Positions 18,800 to 27,524 of a DNA stretch of 64,000 nt are shown piece after piece. This DNA is from Idiomarina sp. X4 (GTDB lineage Bacteria > Pseudomonadota > Gammaproteobacteria > Enterobacterales > Alteromonadaceae), in NCBI RefSeq assembly GCF_002808045.1, contig NZ_CP025000.1, positions 1,426,001 through 1,490,000 on the forward strand. Direction: 5' to 3'. Within the stretch, counting starts at the first letter, position 1. Every line of letters starts with the position of its first letter. Both the position numbers and the translations under genes were made by a program. The notes below the pieces were generated by a model, which made no database searches, was not told the DNA's origin, and saw only the letters and a program-made list of their open reading frames with translations.

Positions 18800-21253
18800 A
18801 TGACTAGAGCGCCTTTCAAGCTAGGTTTTTTATCGCTGTCTCTGGCTGCTGCGTTTGTGGCGCCAGGAACGGCTATGGCTCAAGATGCCGTTAATGCCGA
18901 AACCGGCGAGTCGATTGAACGCATTGTGACGTTGGGTTCACGCGTAAACGGTCGAACGGCGACCGAATCGGCCTCGCCTATTGATATTATTTCAGCCGAT
19001 CAGCTGGTTGATACTGGTGCAACTGAACTGGGTAAAGCGCTGCAAATGAGTGCTCCGTCATTTAACTTCTCATCGACGACTATTTCAGATGGTTCGGATA
19101 TTATTCGTCCGGCTACTTTGCGTGGTCTGAACCCGGATCAGGTATTGGTGTTGGTGAACGGTAAGCGCCGTCACCAGCAGGCGCTGGTTAACGTACAAGA
19201 AACCATCGGTAAAGGCTCTGCCGGGTATGACATTAACGCGATTCCAATTACGGCGGTTGAGCGTGTTGAAATTCTCCGCGATGGTGCAGCAGCACAATAT
19301 GGCTCAGATGCGATTGCCGGTGTTATTAACATTACGCTGAAAAGCTCAGAAGGCGGTATGATTTCCGCTGAAGTTGGACAAACGTATGAAAAAGACGGTG
19401 AAGTGAATACCGTTGGTATTAATTTTGGTAAAGAATTCGATAATGGCTTCTTCAACGGAACGTTAGAGTACCGTGACCGCGGCATGACCAATCGTGCCTC
19501 GCCGGCTGAAGCATCACTTATTGGTGAATGGCTCTCGCCAAGTGGTGAACCGGTTGTCCGTTTGCATGTTGGCGACGCTGATTCTGAGAACATGTACGCT
19601 TGGTTTAACGCTGGCTACAATTTAGGAAATACGACCGAGCTTTACGCATTTGGGGGTATTTCAAATCGTGATGGTGGCTCTTCTGGTTTCTTCCGTGGAC
19701 GCGGTCATCCAAGAACAATAGAGGCGATTTATCCTGACGGATTTTTACCAAGGCTGGAAACTGAAGCCGATGACCAATCAATAGCGGTGGGTGTTCGTGG
19801 TGATTTGCCTAACGCCTGGTTATGGGACGCGAGTGTGGTTTACGGTAAAAATGAGTTTGGGTTTAACTCCTCTAACTCGGCGAACGTAAGCTGGTACTAC
19901 GAGCCACATCCCGATGGCGGCATATACGGTGAGACACCAACCGAGGCTTTCGACGGTGAGTTAGTCTTTGAGCAGACCACATTCAACTTTGACGTCAATG
20001 GTACCGTCGACGTGGCTAATGAACTTCTTTATCTCGCACTCGGTGTCGAGCTGCGTCAGGACAGCTACCAAATTAACCCGGGCGATCCAGTATCTTGGGC
20101 TTATGGCCGAGCGAATGATCCTGACGTGGAAATTTTAACGCCTTACGGAACCGTCGCAGAAGCAGGCATCCAGGGCTTCCCAGGGTTTAGTCCAAGTCAG
20201 GCGGTAGACGCTGACCGTGATAGCTACGGTGCCTATGTCGATGCTGAATATTACGTAACTCCGGACTTCTTACTAGCTGGCGCGCTTCGCTATGAAGACT
20301 ATGATATTGCCGGTGACAATATTTCCGGAAAATTGTCGGCTCGCTACGATATTGACAATGACTTCTCCTTGCGTGGAACCGTAGCAACCGGTTTCCGGGC
20401 GCCGGGCGTTCAGCAAATATACTACAGCCAAGTTTTGACTAACGTGGTAAACGGTACGCTGGTTGAGACCGGAACCATAGCCAACGACGACGAGTTAGCA
20501 CGACAATTCGGCATCAAAGAGCTAGAAGAAGAAACCTCAGAAAGCGTCAGCCTTGGATTAATTAAGCGTTTTGATAACGGTTTTGACCTGACGATGGATG
20601 CCTACCAAATCAACATCAATGACCGCATTGTTTTATCGGAGTCCTTAACGGCTTCCGTCGGAGCTGAGTTTGGTGAAATTTTGGAGGATAACAACTTAGG
20701 TGCCGCACAATTCTTTACTAACTCAGTGGATACCAAAACCACGGGGCTGGATGTTATTGCCTCTTACCCGACGGCGTTAATGGAAGGTGAACTAAAACTG
20801 ACCGCTGCAATGAGCTTCATGAACACGGAAGTTGAGCGGGTGAATTCCGTTTCATCATTGATCCCTGGTGATGAAATATTCAGCGAGACGCAAATCCTGC
20901 GTTTAGAAGAAGGTCAGCCAAGTGAGAAAGCAACCATCACTGCAGATTGGACTCGAAATGCCTGGAATGTGAATGTGGCGTTTAACTACTTCGGGGCTGT
21001 TGAAGGTCAGGCATTTACCGGCGTTAAGAAAGAGTGGGGTGGAAAATGGTTGACGGACGCGTCCGTTGGTTATGACTTCACTGATAATCTGAACGTACGT
21101 ATTGGTGCAAACAACCTGTTTGATACTTACCCGGATGAGTGGGGCAGTGAAGGCTCACCATTCTCTGATGCGGGCTTCAAATACGGTTGGGAAACGCTCC
21201 CGTTTGGTATCAACGGTGGCTACTATTACGCGCGTTTGAACTACACGTTCTAA
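18800..21253 (+). CDS. TonB-dependent receptor, ligand unknown
   Basis: The 817-residue outer-membrane receptor has a signal peptide (cleavage near AMAQDA, residue 28), a plug domain with LRGLNPDQVLVLVNGKRRH and VERVEILRDGAAAQYGSDAIAGVIN, and a barrel ending in the expected aromatic residue (ARLNYTF). These plug motifs are shared with marine receptors for vitamins, peptides or carbohydrates. It stands alone, with its own terminator, so context does not indicate a ligand. The 176 bases upstream hold no obvious Fur box. The ribosome site is GGGGAAG. Confidence 0.88.
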   Translation: MTRAPFKLGFLSLSLAAAFVAPGTAMAQDAVNAETGESIERIVTLGSRVNGRTATESASPIDIISADQLVDTGATELGKALQMSAPSFNFSSTTISDGSDIIRPATLRGLNPDQVLVLVNGKRRHQQALVNVQETIGKGSAGYDINAIPITAVERVEILRDGAAAQYGSDAIAGVINITLKSSEGGMISAEVGQTYEKDGEVNTVGINFGKEFDNGFFNGTLEYRDRGMTNRASPAEASLIGEWLSPSGEPVVRLHVGDADSENMYAWFNAGYNLGNTTELYAFGGISNRDGGSSGFFRGRGHPRTIEAIYPDGFLPRLETEADDQSIAVGVRGDLPNAWLWDASVVYGKNEFGFNSSNSANVSWYYEPHPDGGIYGETPTEAFDGELVFEQTTFNFDVNGTVDVANELLYLALGVELRQDSYQINPGDPVSWAYGRANDPDVEILTPYGTVAEAGIQGFPGFSPSQAVDADRDSYGAYVDAEYYVTPDFLLAGALRYEDYDIAGDNISGKLSARYDIDNDFSLRGTVATGFRAPGVQQIYYSQVLTNVVNGTLVETGTIANDDELARQFGIKELEEETSESVSLGLIKRFDNGFDLTMDAYQININDRIVLSESLTASVGAEFGEILEDNNLGAAQFFTNSVDTKTTGLDVIASYPTALMEGELKLTAAMSFMNTEVERVNSVSSLIPGDEIFSETQILRLEEGQPSEKATITADWTRNAWNVNVAFNYFGAVEGQAFTGVKKEWGGKWLTDASVGYDFTDNLNVRIGANNLFDTYPDEWGSEGSPFSDAGFKYGWETLPFGINGGYYYARLNYTF

Positions 21254-21267
21254 AAACTTATGTGTAT

Positions 21268-21296
21268 AAAAACGCCCCTTTTAAAGGGGCGTTTTT
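21268..21296. terminator. Bidirectional intrinsic terminator
   Basis: An almost perfect palindrome (AAAAACGCCCCTT, two-base loop, AAGGGGCGTTTTT) lies between the TonB receptor on the plus strand and the glycosyltransferase on the minus strand. Both strands show a U-tract after the stem, so it can end both transcripts. Confidence 0.9.
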
Positions 21297-21305
21297 ATTT
21301 GGGGG

Positions 21306-22715
21306 CTACTGACCGAGACGACCAACACGTTTCATTGTTCCCCAATTGTGTCTGCGCCCTCGTATGAATTGCCAGAATCCCCGTAAACGCCACCAACTGT
21401 TCAGTTGCCTGTAGCCAAAGTTCTCCAGTACGGCGGTAAAAATAAGCCACATGAGATCTCTTTTGGATTGATAGGTTCTGAAGGTCAGTTCCTCTAAAAT
21501 AAGAGAAAATATGGAAATAAAGACACCTAGTCCGAAAGCAGCAAGCAAAAAAGTCAGTGTAAAATTGAGATCAACCAGGCCGGTAAAAAAGAAATAGGCT
21601 GTTAGTAAATAAGCCAATACTTCGATCAATGGGCCTATTCCCTCAAAAAACAGCATGAAAGGGTAAGCTATCCAGCCAGCAGCTTTGCCGCGCAATGAAA
21701 ATAAAAGCCCTATGTTTTTTGTCAGGCTTTCCATTAAGCCTCGCTGCCATCGAATGCGCTGGTTTTTTAAGGTGGTTAGATCTTCAGGGGCCTCTGTCCA
21801 GCAGACTGGATCGGGTATAAAGGCGATACGGTAAGGGATCTTCTTGTTATTCATATGGTGATGTAGCCGTGTCACTAGCTCCATATCTTCGCCGACAGTA
21901 TTGGCCTGATACCCGCCACACTCGATGACACGCTGCTTGCGGAACACCCCGAAGGCGCCTGAAATAATGAGCATACCGTTGAGTGGTGACCAGCCCATTC
22001 GTCCAAATAAAAAAGCGCGTAAGTATTCGACTATTTGCAGACGGGCGAGCCACGAGCCCGGTAAGCCAACTTTGGTTAGCAGCCCTTGCCTTATGGTTGA
22101 TCCGTTAGCGACTCGAATTGAACCACCAACGGCAACGGTTTCTGGTTCGTCAATAAAAGGGCGCACAATTCTATCTAAGCTATCCCGCTGTAAAATAGAA
22201 TCGGCATCCACCGCACAAAATAGTGGGTTACGAGACGCATTGATACCCGTATTTAAGGCATCGGCTTTACCGCCATTGTCTTTGTCGATGACCCGAAGCT
22301 GCGGGTGTTTTTTTGAGCGGTAGACTTGCCGGATGGGTTGAGTGGTCAGCTGATTCCGGTACGCCTCGTGATACACCTGGAGATCAAATGCGCTGATAAG
22401 CGTTGCCATGGTGTCATCGCGAGAACCGTCATTAATGACAATAATTTCATATTTGGGGTACTCGAGCTGCAGAATGCTTTTAACTGACGATACAATGCCA
22501 ACAGCTTCGTTATAGGCAGGAACAATGACGGAGACTGGCGGTAGCAACGGACCAAAACTCATGGGTAGTAACTGATTATCATATCGCCGCATATACCGAC
22601 GGATAACTACAAAACTAATGATGTTGAGTATAAGGTAAACAACGGTTAAGGCGACGAAGTAACCAATAAAACTCAGCTGTGCTATTTCAATCCAGGGTTG
22701 CCAATTATCAAGCAT
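21306..22715 (-). CDS. Processive GT2 glycosyltransferase (cellulose/PNAG synthase-like)
   Basis: The 469-residue inner-membrane protein has one N-terminal helix (about 15-38), a family 2 catalytic domain and three or four C-terminal helices (about 345-440). Catalytic motifs are VIVPAYNE (64-70), NDGSRDD (95-101), DAD (170-172), GED (275-277) and QxxRW (319-323). The last is the mark of processive beta-polymerases such as PgaC, BcsA and HasA. It overlaps the HEAT gene by eight bases. It probably extends and extrudes an unknown exopolysaccharide. No BcsA-type PilZ domain follows, so c-di-GMP control would have to be indirect. Confidence 0.88.
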   Translation of the reverse strand: MLDNWQPWIEIAQLSFIGYFVALTVVYLILNIISFVVIRRYMRRYDNQLLPMSFGPLLPPVSVIVPAYNEAVGIVSSVKSILQLEYPKYEIIVINDGSRDDTMATLISAFDLQVYHEAYRNQLTTQPIRQVYRSKKHPQLRVIDKDNGGKADALNTGINASRNPLFCAVDADSILQRDSLDRIVRPFIDEPETVAVGGSIRVANGSTIRQGLLTKVGLPGSWLARLQIVEYLRAFLFGRMGWSPLNGMLIISGAFGVFRKQRVIECGGYQANTVGEDMELVTRLHHHMNNKKIPYRIAFIPDPVCWTEAPEDLTTLKNQRIRWQRGLMESLTKNIGLLFSLRGKAAGWIAYPFMLFFEGIGPLIEVLAYLLTAYFFFTGLVDLNFTLTFLLAAFGLGVFISIFSLILEELTFRTYQSKRDLMWLIFTAVLENFGYRQLNSWWRLRGFWQFIRGRRHNWGTMKRVGRLGQ

Positions 22716-23802
22716 CGATTATCTCCAAATTCATTTCGTTCGCTACTTGCATCAACATGTTCCTGGCAAATGGATCGGCGAGTTCAGTCAGTTGTTCTTT
22801 AAGGTAGTCTGGCGAAAATTCTGGGTGTGAAAAAATTCCTCGAGCAGCTCGGTAACGAACCCACCAAGCCGAATCTTGTAACAGCTGCCATAGGCGCTCT
22901 AAATCTTGTTTGTTACGTGCCAGCTCACCCAACATTCGGGTAGCCTGAACCCTGATGCTCAATTCGGCTGACTGAGTCAAACGTCTAATTAATGGCAGGT
23001 GGTGCGGGTGATCAAGCAGAGGTATCAGTTGTGCTGTCGCCTCAGGTTGCGACTTAAAATGGCGAATTAAGGTTTCGGCTTCACTGCTGGAGAGAGGTGC
23101 ATTCACTCCTTGCAGCACCTTAAGCAGATAAACGGCATGTTCAGCCGTGGTTTCAAGTAGAATTTTCTGAGCCTGCTGAATGAGGTAACGTGAGTCACAT
23201 TCTTTGGCTATCGTAACCAAACGTTCTGGCGCAACGAAACGTTTCAACTGAAGCAGTATTGGCACTGCAATGGTTTGATCATTACGCATTAGAGCGCGCA
23301 GTGCTGTAAGAACAACCATACTGCTGGAATGCTGAGTGAGCTCTTTTAAACGTCTTATGGTAGCGGGAGAAAGCTTTTGCAGATCGCCCATGGCAATCGC
23401 TGTTGCAATCAACGTTCTGACATCTTGACCGCGCATTAGCTCGAGCGCCTGACGTTCTAGACGAATGTGTTCGGCTAAGCGTTCAAGGCCATCATCTGCA
23501 TCGCCGCGGACATAACGATGCATAAGGGACCACAGTTGGATGAACCACAAAAAAGCCTGGGTATCCTGCCACAGCTGCTTTATTTGGGCGCGCTCGGGTA
23601 ATTTTGCTTTTGGATTTGCACAACATTCGAATAGGAATCGGCGCCATTGTCGTTGTAATTCATTGCGCTTTTTCTCATCCTCCTGATGAATAATGCGCAG
23701 GATGAACAACCACGACCAAACCAATAGAACGAAAACAACAATAACCAGTAGGGCACTGTGCATCCATTGCAAGAGTTGTTCAGAATCGATAGCGAAGTCC
23801 AA
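22708..23802 (-). CDS. Membrane-anchored HEAT-repeat protein
   Basis: The 364-residue protein has one N-terminal membrane helix (about 15-38, VIVVFVLLVWSWLFIL) and then a helical solenoid. Repeats carry the RxxAxxxLGELA pattern (near residue 290) and WWVRYRAARGIF (near 325), typical of HEAT repeats. It probably acts as a scaffold. It overlaps the YaiO-like gene by 23 bases and the glycosyltransferase by eight, implying fixed stoichiometry. A role in joining the synthase to the outer-membrane barrel is inferred. Confidence 0.78.
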   Translation of the reverse strand: MDFAIDSEQLLQWMHSALLVIVVFVLLVWSWLFILRIIHQEDEKKRNELQRQWRRFLFECCANPKAKLPERAQIKQLWQDTQAFLWFIQLWSLMHRYVRGDADDGLERLAEHIRLERQALELMRGQDVRTLIATAIAMGDLQKLSPATIRRLKELTQHSSSMVVLTALRALMRNDQTIAVPILLQLKRFVAPERLVTIAKECDSRYLIQQAQKILLETTAEHAVYLLKVLQGVNAPLSSSEAETLIRHFKSQPEATAQLIPLLDHPHHLPLIRRLTQSAELSIRVQATRMLGELARNKQDLERLWQLLQDSAWWVRYRAARGIFSHPEFSPDYLKEQLTELADPFARNMLMQVANEMNLEIIDA

Positions 23803-24532
23803 GCAACACCCCCCGGCGATCGTAAAAGTCGCCTTGCTGATTAAAGCTCATTGCCCAGCGCAGACCCCAGCTGGGTGAAAGCTGATGTAAACCGTAAACG
23901 CTGATACCTTTTACATTGGTTATCAGAACCTGTTGAGGGGCGATTTTTTCTGCTTCTTCACCTTGATTGAGAGCTAGTGTTATGGCGCTCCAGTCATTAT
24001 AAAAATAGCTAAGAGTTGCGGCATGAGACAGAGCTGAGTCACCACCTAAAAGGTAATCCTGGCGAATTCGGTAAGACCAGCGCCACTGCTCAAAGTAACG
24101 CTCTAATTGAAGACTATAACCTTGACTGGTGCTTGTCGGCCAACGGCTTCTGTGAGCTCCTGCACTGATAAGGTAACCATTATTCAGCGCGCGGCTGAGT
24201 ATAATCTGACCTTGTAACTCGGGACGAACCCGGGACGTTCCTGAACCGCCAAGCTCGCCAAATAATTGCCAGTTTTCGTTAAGCTCAGTGTAAAACCCGG
24301 CCAACATTTCGTTATCGCTGAGGTCGAAACGGCGGGTTTGGTTAAACCGCAAATAGCCTAGCGTCTCATCCGATAATGACCGTTCATATTGAATGTAGGC
24401 ATTTTTCCAATTGTCATAATTACCCGTCAGACTATCGAAACCCACTCCGGCCTCGAGCGCCTGATTATAGGACTGAGCTTGTAGTGGCATACTTAACAAA
24501 AAAAACAACGCGGTCAGTACACTGAGCTTCAT
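23780..24532 (-). CDS. YaiO-family outer-membrane beta-barrel protein
   Basis: The 250-residue protein has a signal peptide (cleavage after LQAQ, about residue 20), alternating hydrophobic beta strands, and a C-terminal LGLRYRF ending in phenylalanine, as outer-membrane barrels require. Aromatic-rich strands such as YLRFNQTRRFDL and WRWSYRIRQDYLLGG match the YaiO family. In E. coli yaiO lies near the glycosyltransferase gene yaiP, and here a GT2 gene is in the same operon. It could be the export channel or an accessory to one. It overlaps the regulator gene by four bases. Confidence 0.78.
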   Translation of the reverse strand: MKLSVLTALFFLLSMPLQAQSYNQALEAGVGFDSLTGNYDNWKNAYIQYERSLSDETLGYLRFNQTRRFDLSDNEMLAGFYTELNENWQLFGELGGSGTSRVRPELQGQIILSRALNNGYLISAGAHRSRWPTSTSQGYSLQLERYFEQWRWSYRIRQDYLLGGDSALSHAATLSYFYNDWSAITLALNQGEEAEKIAPQQVLITNVKGISVYGLHQLSPSWGLRWAMSFNQQGDFYDRRGVLLGLRYRF

Positions 24533-24924
24533 GAAAAACTCCTTTTCTGACTTTGGATATTAAGCAGTTTACGGAGCCGAGCCTGCAATTCTTTTGGCTG
24601 AAAGGGCTTTACCATGTAGTCGTTGGCACCTGAATCCAGAGCGTTGGCAATATCATCGTCGTCTTGTAAGCTGGTTAATACCAAGATGGGAATCGCACGG
24701 CTTGGTTCGCGATTGCGGAGCCATTGGATGAGCTGTGCCCCTGATATGATGGGTAATTGCAAGTCAAGGAGCACCAAGTCCGGAGTCGAACCACGTAACC
24801 AATCTTGAGCTTCGGAGCCGTCATTACAGCAGTGAGTTTCATACCCTTCGCGCTGTAATAAAAATTCTAATAGTTCACGTAAAACTACGTCGTCTTCAAC
24901 AATTAAAATTTTGAACTTGCTCAT
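24529..24924 (-). CDS. Receiver-only response regulator
   Basis: The 131-residue CheY-like protein has the acidic pocket E10-D11-D12, the phosphoryl-acceptor D54 in VLLDLQLP, the switch Thr in LVLTSLQ and the MVKPF lysine. It has no output domain. It is the first gene of the four-gene polysaccharide-like operon and has a GAGGAGA ribosome site. Phosphorylation probably gates the machinery through protein contact, perhaps with the HEAT scaffold. No cognate histidine kinase is in this window. Confidence 0.88.
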   Translation of the reverse strand: MSKFKILIVEDDVVLRELLEFLLQREGYETHCCNDGSEAQDWLRGSTPDLVLLDLQLPIISGAQLIQWLRNREPSRAIPILVLTSLQDDDDIANALDSGANDYMVKPFQPKELQARLRKLLNIQSQKRSFS

Positions 24925-25020
24925 ATACGTGTCTCCTCGCTTAATTCAAGCATAAGTAGCTTAGGCGTTGGGAGCAAGGAAAAACCTCTTTAAAGAACAA
25001 GCAATAAGTGCTTTACACAC

Positions 25021-25052
25021 AAAAAAAGACCGAGTAATTCTTTACTCGGTCT
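25021..25052 (-). terminator. Intrinsic terminator of dps
   Basis: An 11-pair stem AGACCGAGTAA/TTACTCGGTCT with a four-base loop is followed, on the minus strand, by a run of T. It lies about 40 bases past the dps stop. Confidence 0.85.
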
Positions 25053-25091
25053 TGGTTGTTAGCAGTCATTACAGGCGTCGAATTTCTGCCA

Positions 25092-25568
25092 TTAATTACC
25101 TAAGTAAGAAGTCAGCATCCACGCTGTTTTCTCTTGCTCTTTAATGTAGTCACTCATCAACGCGTTGGTGCCTTCATCACCGGCTTCTCCTGCGAGGTCT
25201 AAAATCTCACGTTGCAGGCGAATCGTTGTTTGATAACTGTCCAGAATATTTGCGACACAAGCGCGACCTTCATGGACGTCTTTTACTTCTTCAATTTCGC
25301 TATTCTTAATATAGGTCGAATAAGCGTGTTGAGGACGTTGACCCAAGGTCAAAATGCGTTCTGCAATCTCATCAATCTTCAGCAATAAGTCATCGTAGGT
25401 TTCTTCAAACTTCGCATGCAGTTCGAAGAAGCGCTCGCCTTTAATGTTCCAATGGAAACCACGAACGTTCATGTAAAACACTTGATAGTTCGACAACAGC
25501 TCGTTCAGCTTGTCGCCAAGTTGCTCGGCTTTTTTCTTGTCTAAACCAATAACGCTTAACTGTTTCAT
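25092..25568 (-). CDS. dps: Dps-family ferritin-like DNA-protecting protein
   Basis: The ATG at 25568 has a strong AAGGAGGG ribosome site and gives 158 residues, the usual Dps length. Ferroxidase-site residues characteristic of the family are visible: MNVRGFHWNIKG, then FFELHAKFEETYDDL. The four-helix protein stores iron with peroxide as oxidant and shields DNA in stress. The N-terminus is short and lacks the lysine-rich DNA-binding tail of E. coli Dps, so direct DNA binding is uncertain. Confidence 0.92.
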   Translation of the reverse strand: MKQLSVIGLDKKKAEQLGDKLNELLSNYQVFYMNVRGFHWNIKGERFFELHAKFEETYDDLLLKIDEIAERILTLGQRPQHAYSTYIKNSEIEEVKDVHEGRACVANILDSYQTTIRLQREILDLAGEAGDEGTNALMSDYIKEQEKTAWMLTSYLGN

Positions 25569-25643
25569 AAAACCCTCCTTTGTCATCGTTATGCATTAAC
25601 CATAGTCCATTCATGAGGTTAAAGAAAGCGATGAAAATCGATG

Positions 25644-25676
25644 AAGCTGACAGTTAAATTCGATAACTGTCAGCTT
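25644..25676. other. Perfect 13-bp inverted repeat between dps and trhO
   Basis: AAGCTGACAGTTA and its exact complement TAACTGTCAGCTT are separated by seven bases. The element lies downstream of trhO and about 75 bases upstream of the dps start. On the minus strand only a weak T-rich stretch follows, so it could be a trhO terminator or a site in the dps promoter region. Confidence 0.6.
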
Positions 25677-25715
25677 TAGCTTACATCAAGGAGTGCAGTT
25701 TTGAAGCGATTTAGA

Positions 25716-26639
25716 TCAACTCAAAGACTCAACTTTACCATCGCGAATGTGCTTTTCGCCGCGCGCTTTGGCAAGCTGAATTTGGCGCTCACGCTCTGCG
25801 AAACGCTCTTTTTGTTCTGCGGATGTTTGGTCGAAGCAATGCGGGCAGCTAACCCCTTTCTGATAATGCTCGGATTGCATTTCTTCTTTGGTAATTGGCA
25901 TGCGGCAGGCGTAACACTGGTCGTATTCGCCTTGTTCAAGCCCGTGCTTAACGGTGACTCGCTGGTCAAAAACGAAACACTCGCCGTTCCAGCGGCTGTT
26001 GTCTTCCGGCACCAGCTCAAGGTATTTCAATATCCCGCCTTTTAAGTGATACACCTCGTCGAAGCCCTGCTCTTTTAAGTAAGCGGTCGACTTCTCACAG
26101 CGAATGCCGCCAGTACAGAACATGGCGACCTTCTTATGCTTTTCCGGATCCAAGTGCTCTTTAACGTATTCAGGAAACTCACGGAAGGTATCGGTCTTTG
26201 GGTTAACCGCACCTTCGAACGTACCTACGGCGTATTCGTACTCATTGCGGGTATCAATAACCAGTACTTCCGGGTCAGAAATGAGGTCGTTCCACTTTTC
26301 CGGCTCAACGTAGGTGCCCACAGTATTTTTAGGATCAACCCAGTCGACGCCCATGGTTACAATTTCTTTCTTCAGCTTAACCTTAGTGCGGTAGAAGGCT
26401 TGCTCGTCACTCGGTGATTCTTTGTGATCAATGTCAGCAAATCGGTCATCTGATCGCAGATAAGCCAAGACATTATCAATGGCTTCGCGGGTACCACAAA
26501 TGGTACCGTTAATGCCCTCTCGGGCGAGTAAAAGTGTGCCTTTTACGTCGTTGTCGATAAGAGTTTGATAGAGTGGTTCGCGAATTTGCTCATAGTCATT
26601 GAGCTCGACAAACTTATACAATGCCGCACAAATGTACAT
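25716..26639 (-). CDS. trhO: TrhO, tRNA uridine(34) hydroxylase (rhodanese family)
   Basis: The 307-residue YceA/TrhO protein has an N-terminal UPF0176 domain (about 1-100), a rhodanese domain (about 120-220) with the active-site loop C175TGGIRC181, and a C-terminal zinc-finger-like part with CYAC and CPHC pairs. TrhO hydroxylates uridine 34 of tRNAs using oxygen, the first step of cmo5U-type wobble modification. The divergent neighbour starts 127 bases upstream. Confidence 0.94.
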   Translation of the reverse strand: MYICAALYKFVELNDYEQIREPLYQTLIDNDVKGTLLLAREGINGTICGTREAIDNVLAYLRSDDRFADIDHKESPSDEQAFYRTKVKLKKEIVTMGVDWVDPKNTVGTYVEPEKWNDLISDPEVLVIDTRNEYEYAVGTFEGAVNPKTDTFREFPEYVKEHLDPEKHKKVAMFCTGGIRCEKSTAYLKEQGFDEVYHLKGGILKYLELVPEDNSRWNGECFVFDQRVTVKHGLEQGEYDQCYACRMPITKEEMQSEHYQKGVSCPHCFDQTSAEQKERFAERERQIQLAKARGEKHIRDGKVESLS

Positions 26640-26765
26640 ATCGTGTTACCTTTTTCAGCGGTTCGGAACGTAAATCCGAAGCCTTGTTTGGAAATAGTCG
26701 ATTTAAAAATCGAGCGCGAATTATACGTATTGATCCAGATCAGCGCAAACCAGGAGTCGAAGTCA

Positions 26766-27524
26766 GTGGTTAGTGAGTCGTTATTTTATGGGTTAGTGTT
26801 GCTCTCCGCGGCAACGTCGTTATTAAGTGCGGTAGCCGGTGCTGGTGGTGGTGCGGTATTAATTGGCGTTATTGCGCTGGTGCTGCCGGGTAGTGCCGTT
26901 ATTCCGGTTCATGGTTTGGTGCAAATGGGGTCAAACGTAGGGCGCGCAGCTTTGTCATGGCGACATATTCACTGGCCGACTATCGCTTGGTTTGTGCCTT
27001 TTGGGCTATTGGGCACCTTTCTTGGAAGCCTGTTACTGGTTCAGTTATCGACAGAAATACTGCAAATTACTATTGGCCTGTTTCTGTTATGGCTAACTTG
27101 GGGGCCCAAATTGCCACAAAGTCTTTCTGGCCGGGCAGGCCTTGTCGGCGGAGGCTTGTTAACTGGGTTTTTAGCATTATTTGTTGGCGCATCAGGACCT
27201 TTGGTGGCGGCTTTCGTAAAAGCCCGTTTCAGCGAGAGGATGCAAACCGTGGCTACCTTTGCGGCAGTAATGACGTTTCAGCATGGTCCAAAAGCCATTG
27301 TGTTTGGTATGGCTGGCTTTGTCTTTAAAGACTGGCTGCCTTTAATTGGGGCAATGATAGCGGCTGGCTTTGCCGGTACCTGGATAGGTTTGCACTGGCT
27401 CAAAAAAATTACGAACCAGCGCTTTGATCAACTATTCCGAATGATCATTACTTTGCTGGCGCTGCGCTTGCTTTGGGTCGCGCTTGAGGCGCTTATCCCA
27501 GCGCTGTCTGGCGTAGCGGCGTAG
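26766..27524 (+). CDS. TauE/SafE-family membrane permease
   Basis: Starting at GTG 26766, with AGGAG nine bases upstream, the product is 252 residues with about eight membrane helices. The glycine-rich repeats AVAGAGGGAVLIGV and LTGFLALFVGASGPLVAAF are typical of the family, which moves organosulfur compounds, sulfite or other organic anions. The substrate here is unknown. The reading frame extends upstream over trhO antisense, but that part is hydrophilic and not credible. Its 3' end overlaps the next gene antisense by 93 bases. Confidence 0.82.
   Translation: MVSESLFYGLVLLSAATSLLSAVAGAGGGAVLIGVIALVLPGSAVIPVHGLVQMGSNVGRAALSWRHIHWPTIAWFVPFGLLGTFLGSLLLVQLSTEILQITIGLFLLWLTWGPKLPQSLSGRAGLVGGGLLTGFLALFVGASGPLVAAFVKARFSERMQTVATFAAVMTFQHGPKAIVFGMAGFVFKDWLPLIGAMIAAGFAGTWIGLHWLKKITNQRFDQLFRMIITLLALRLLWVALEALIPALSGVAA

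Noticed and set aside
26565..26765. Upstream extension of the TauE-like reading frame
   Set aside because: It is antisense to trhO, hydrophilic, and has no ribosome site. The GTG at 26766 with AGGAG upstream fits better.
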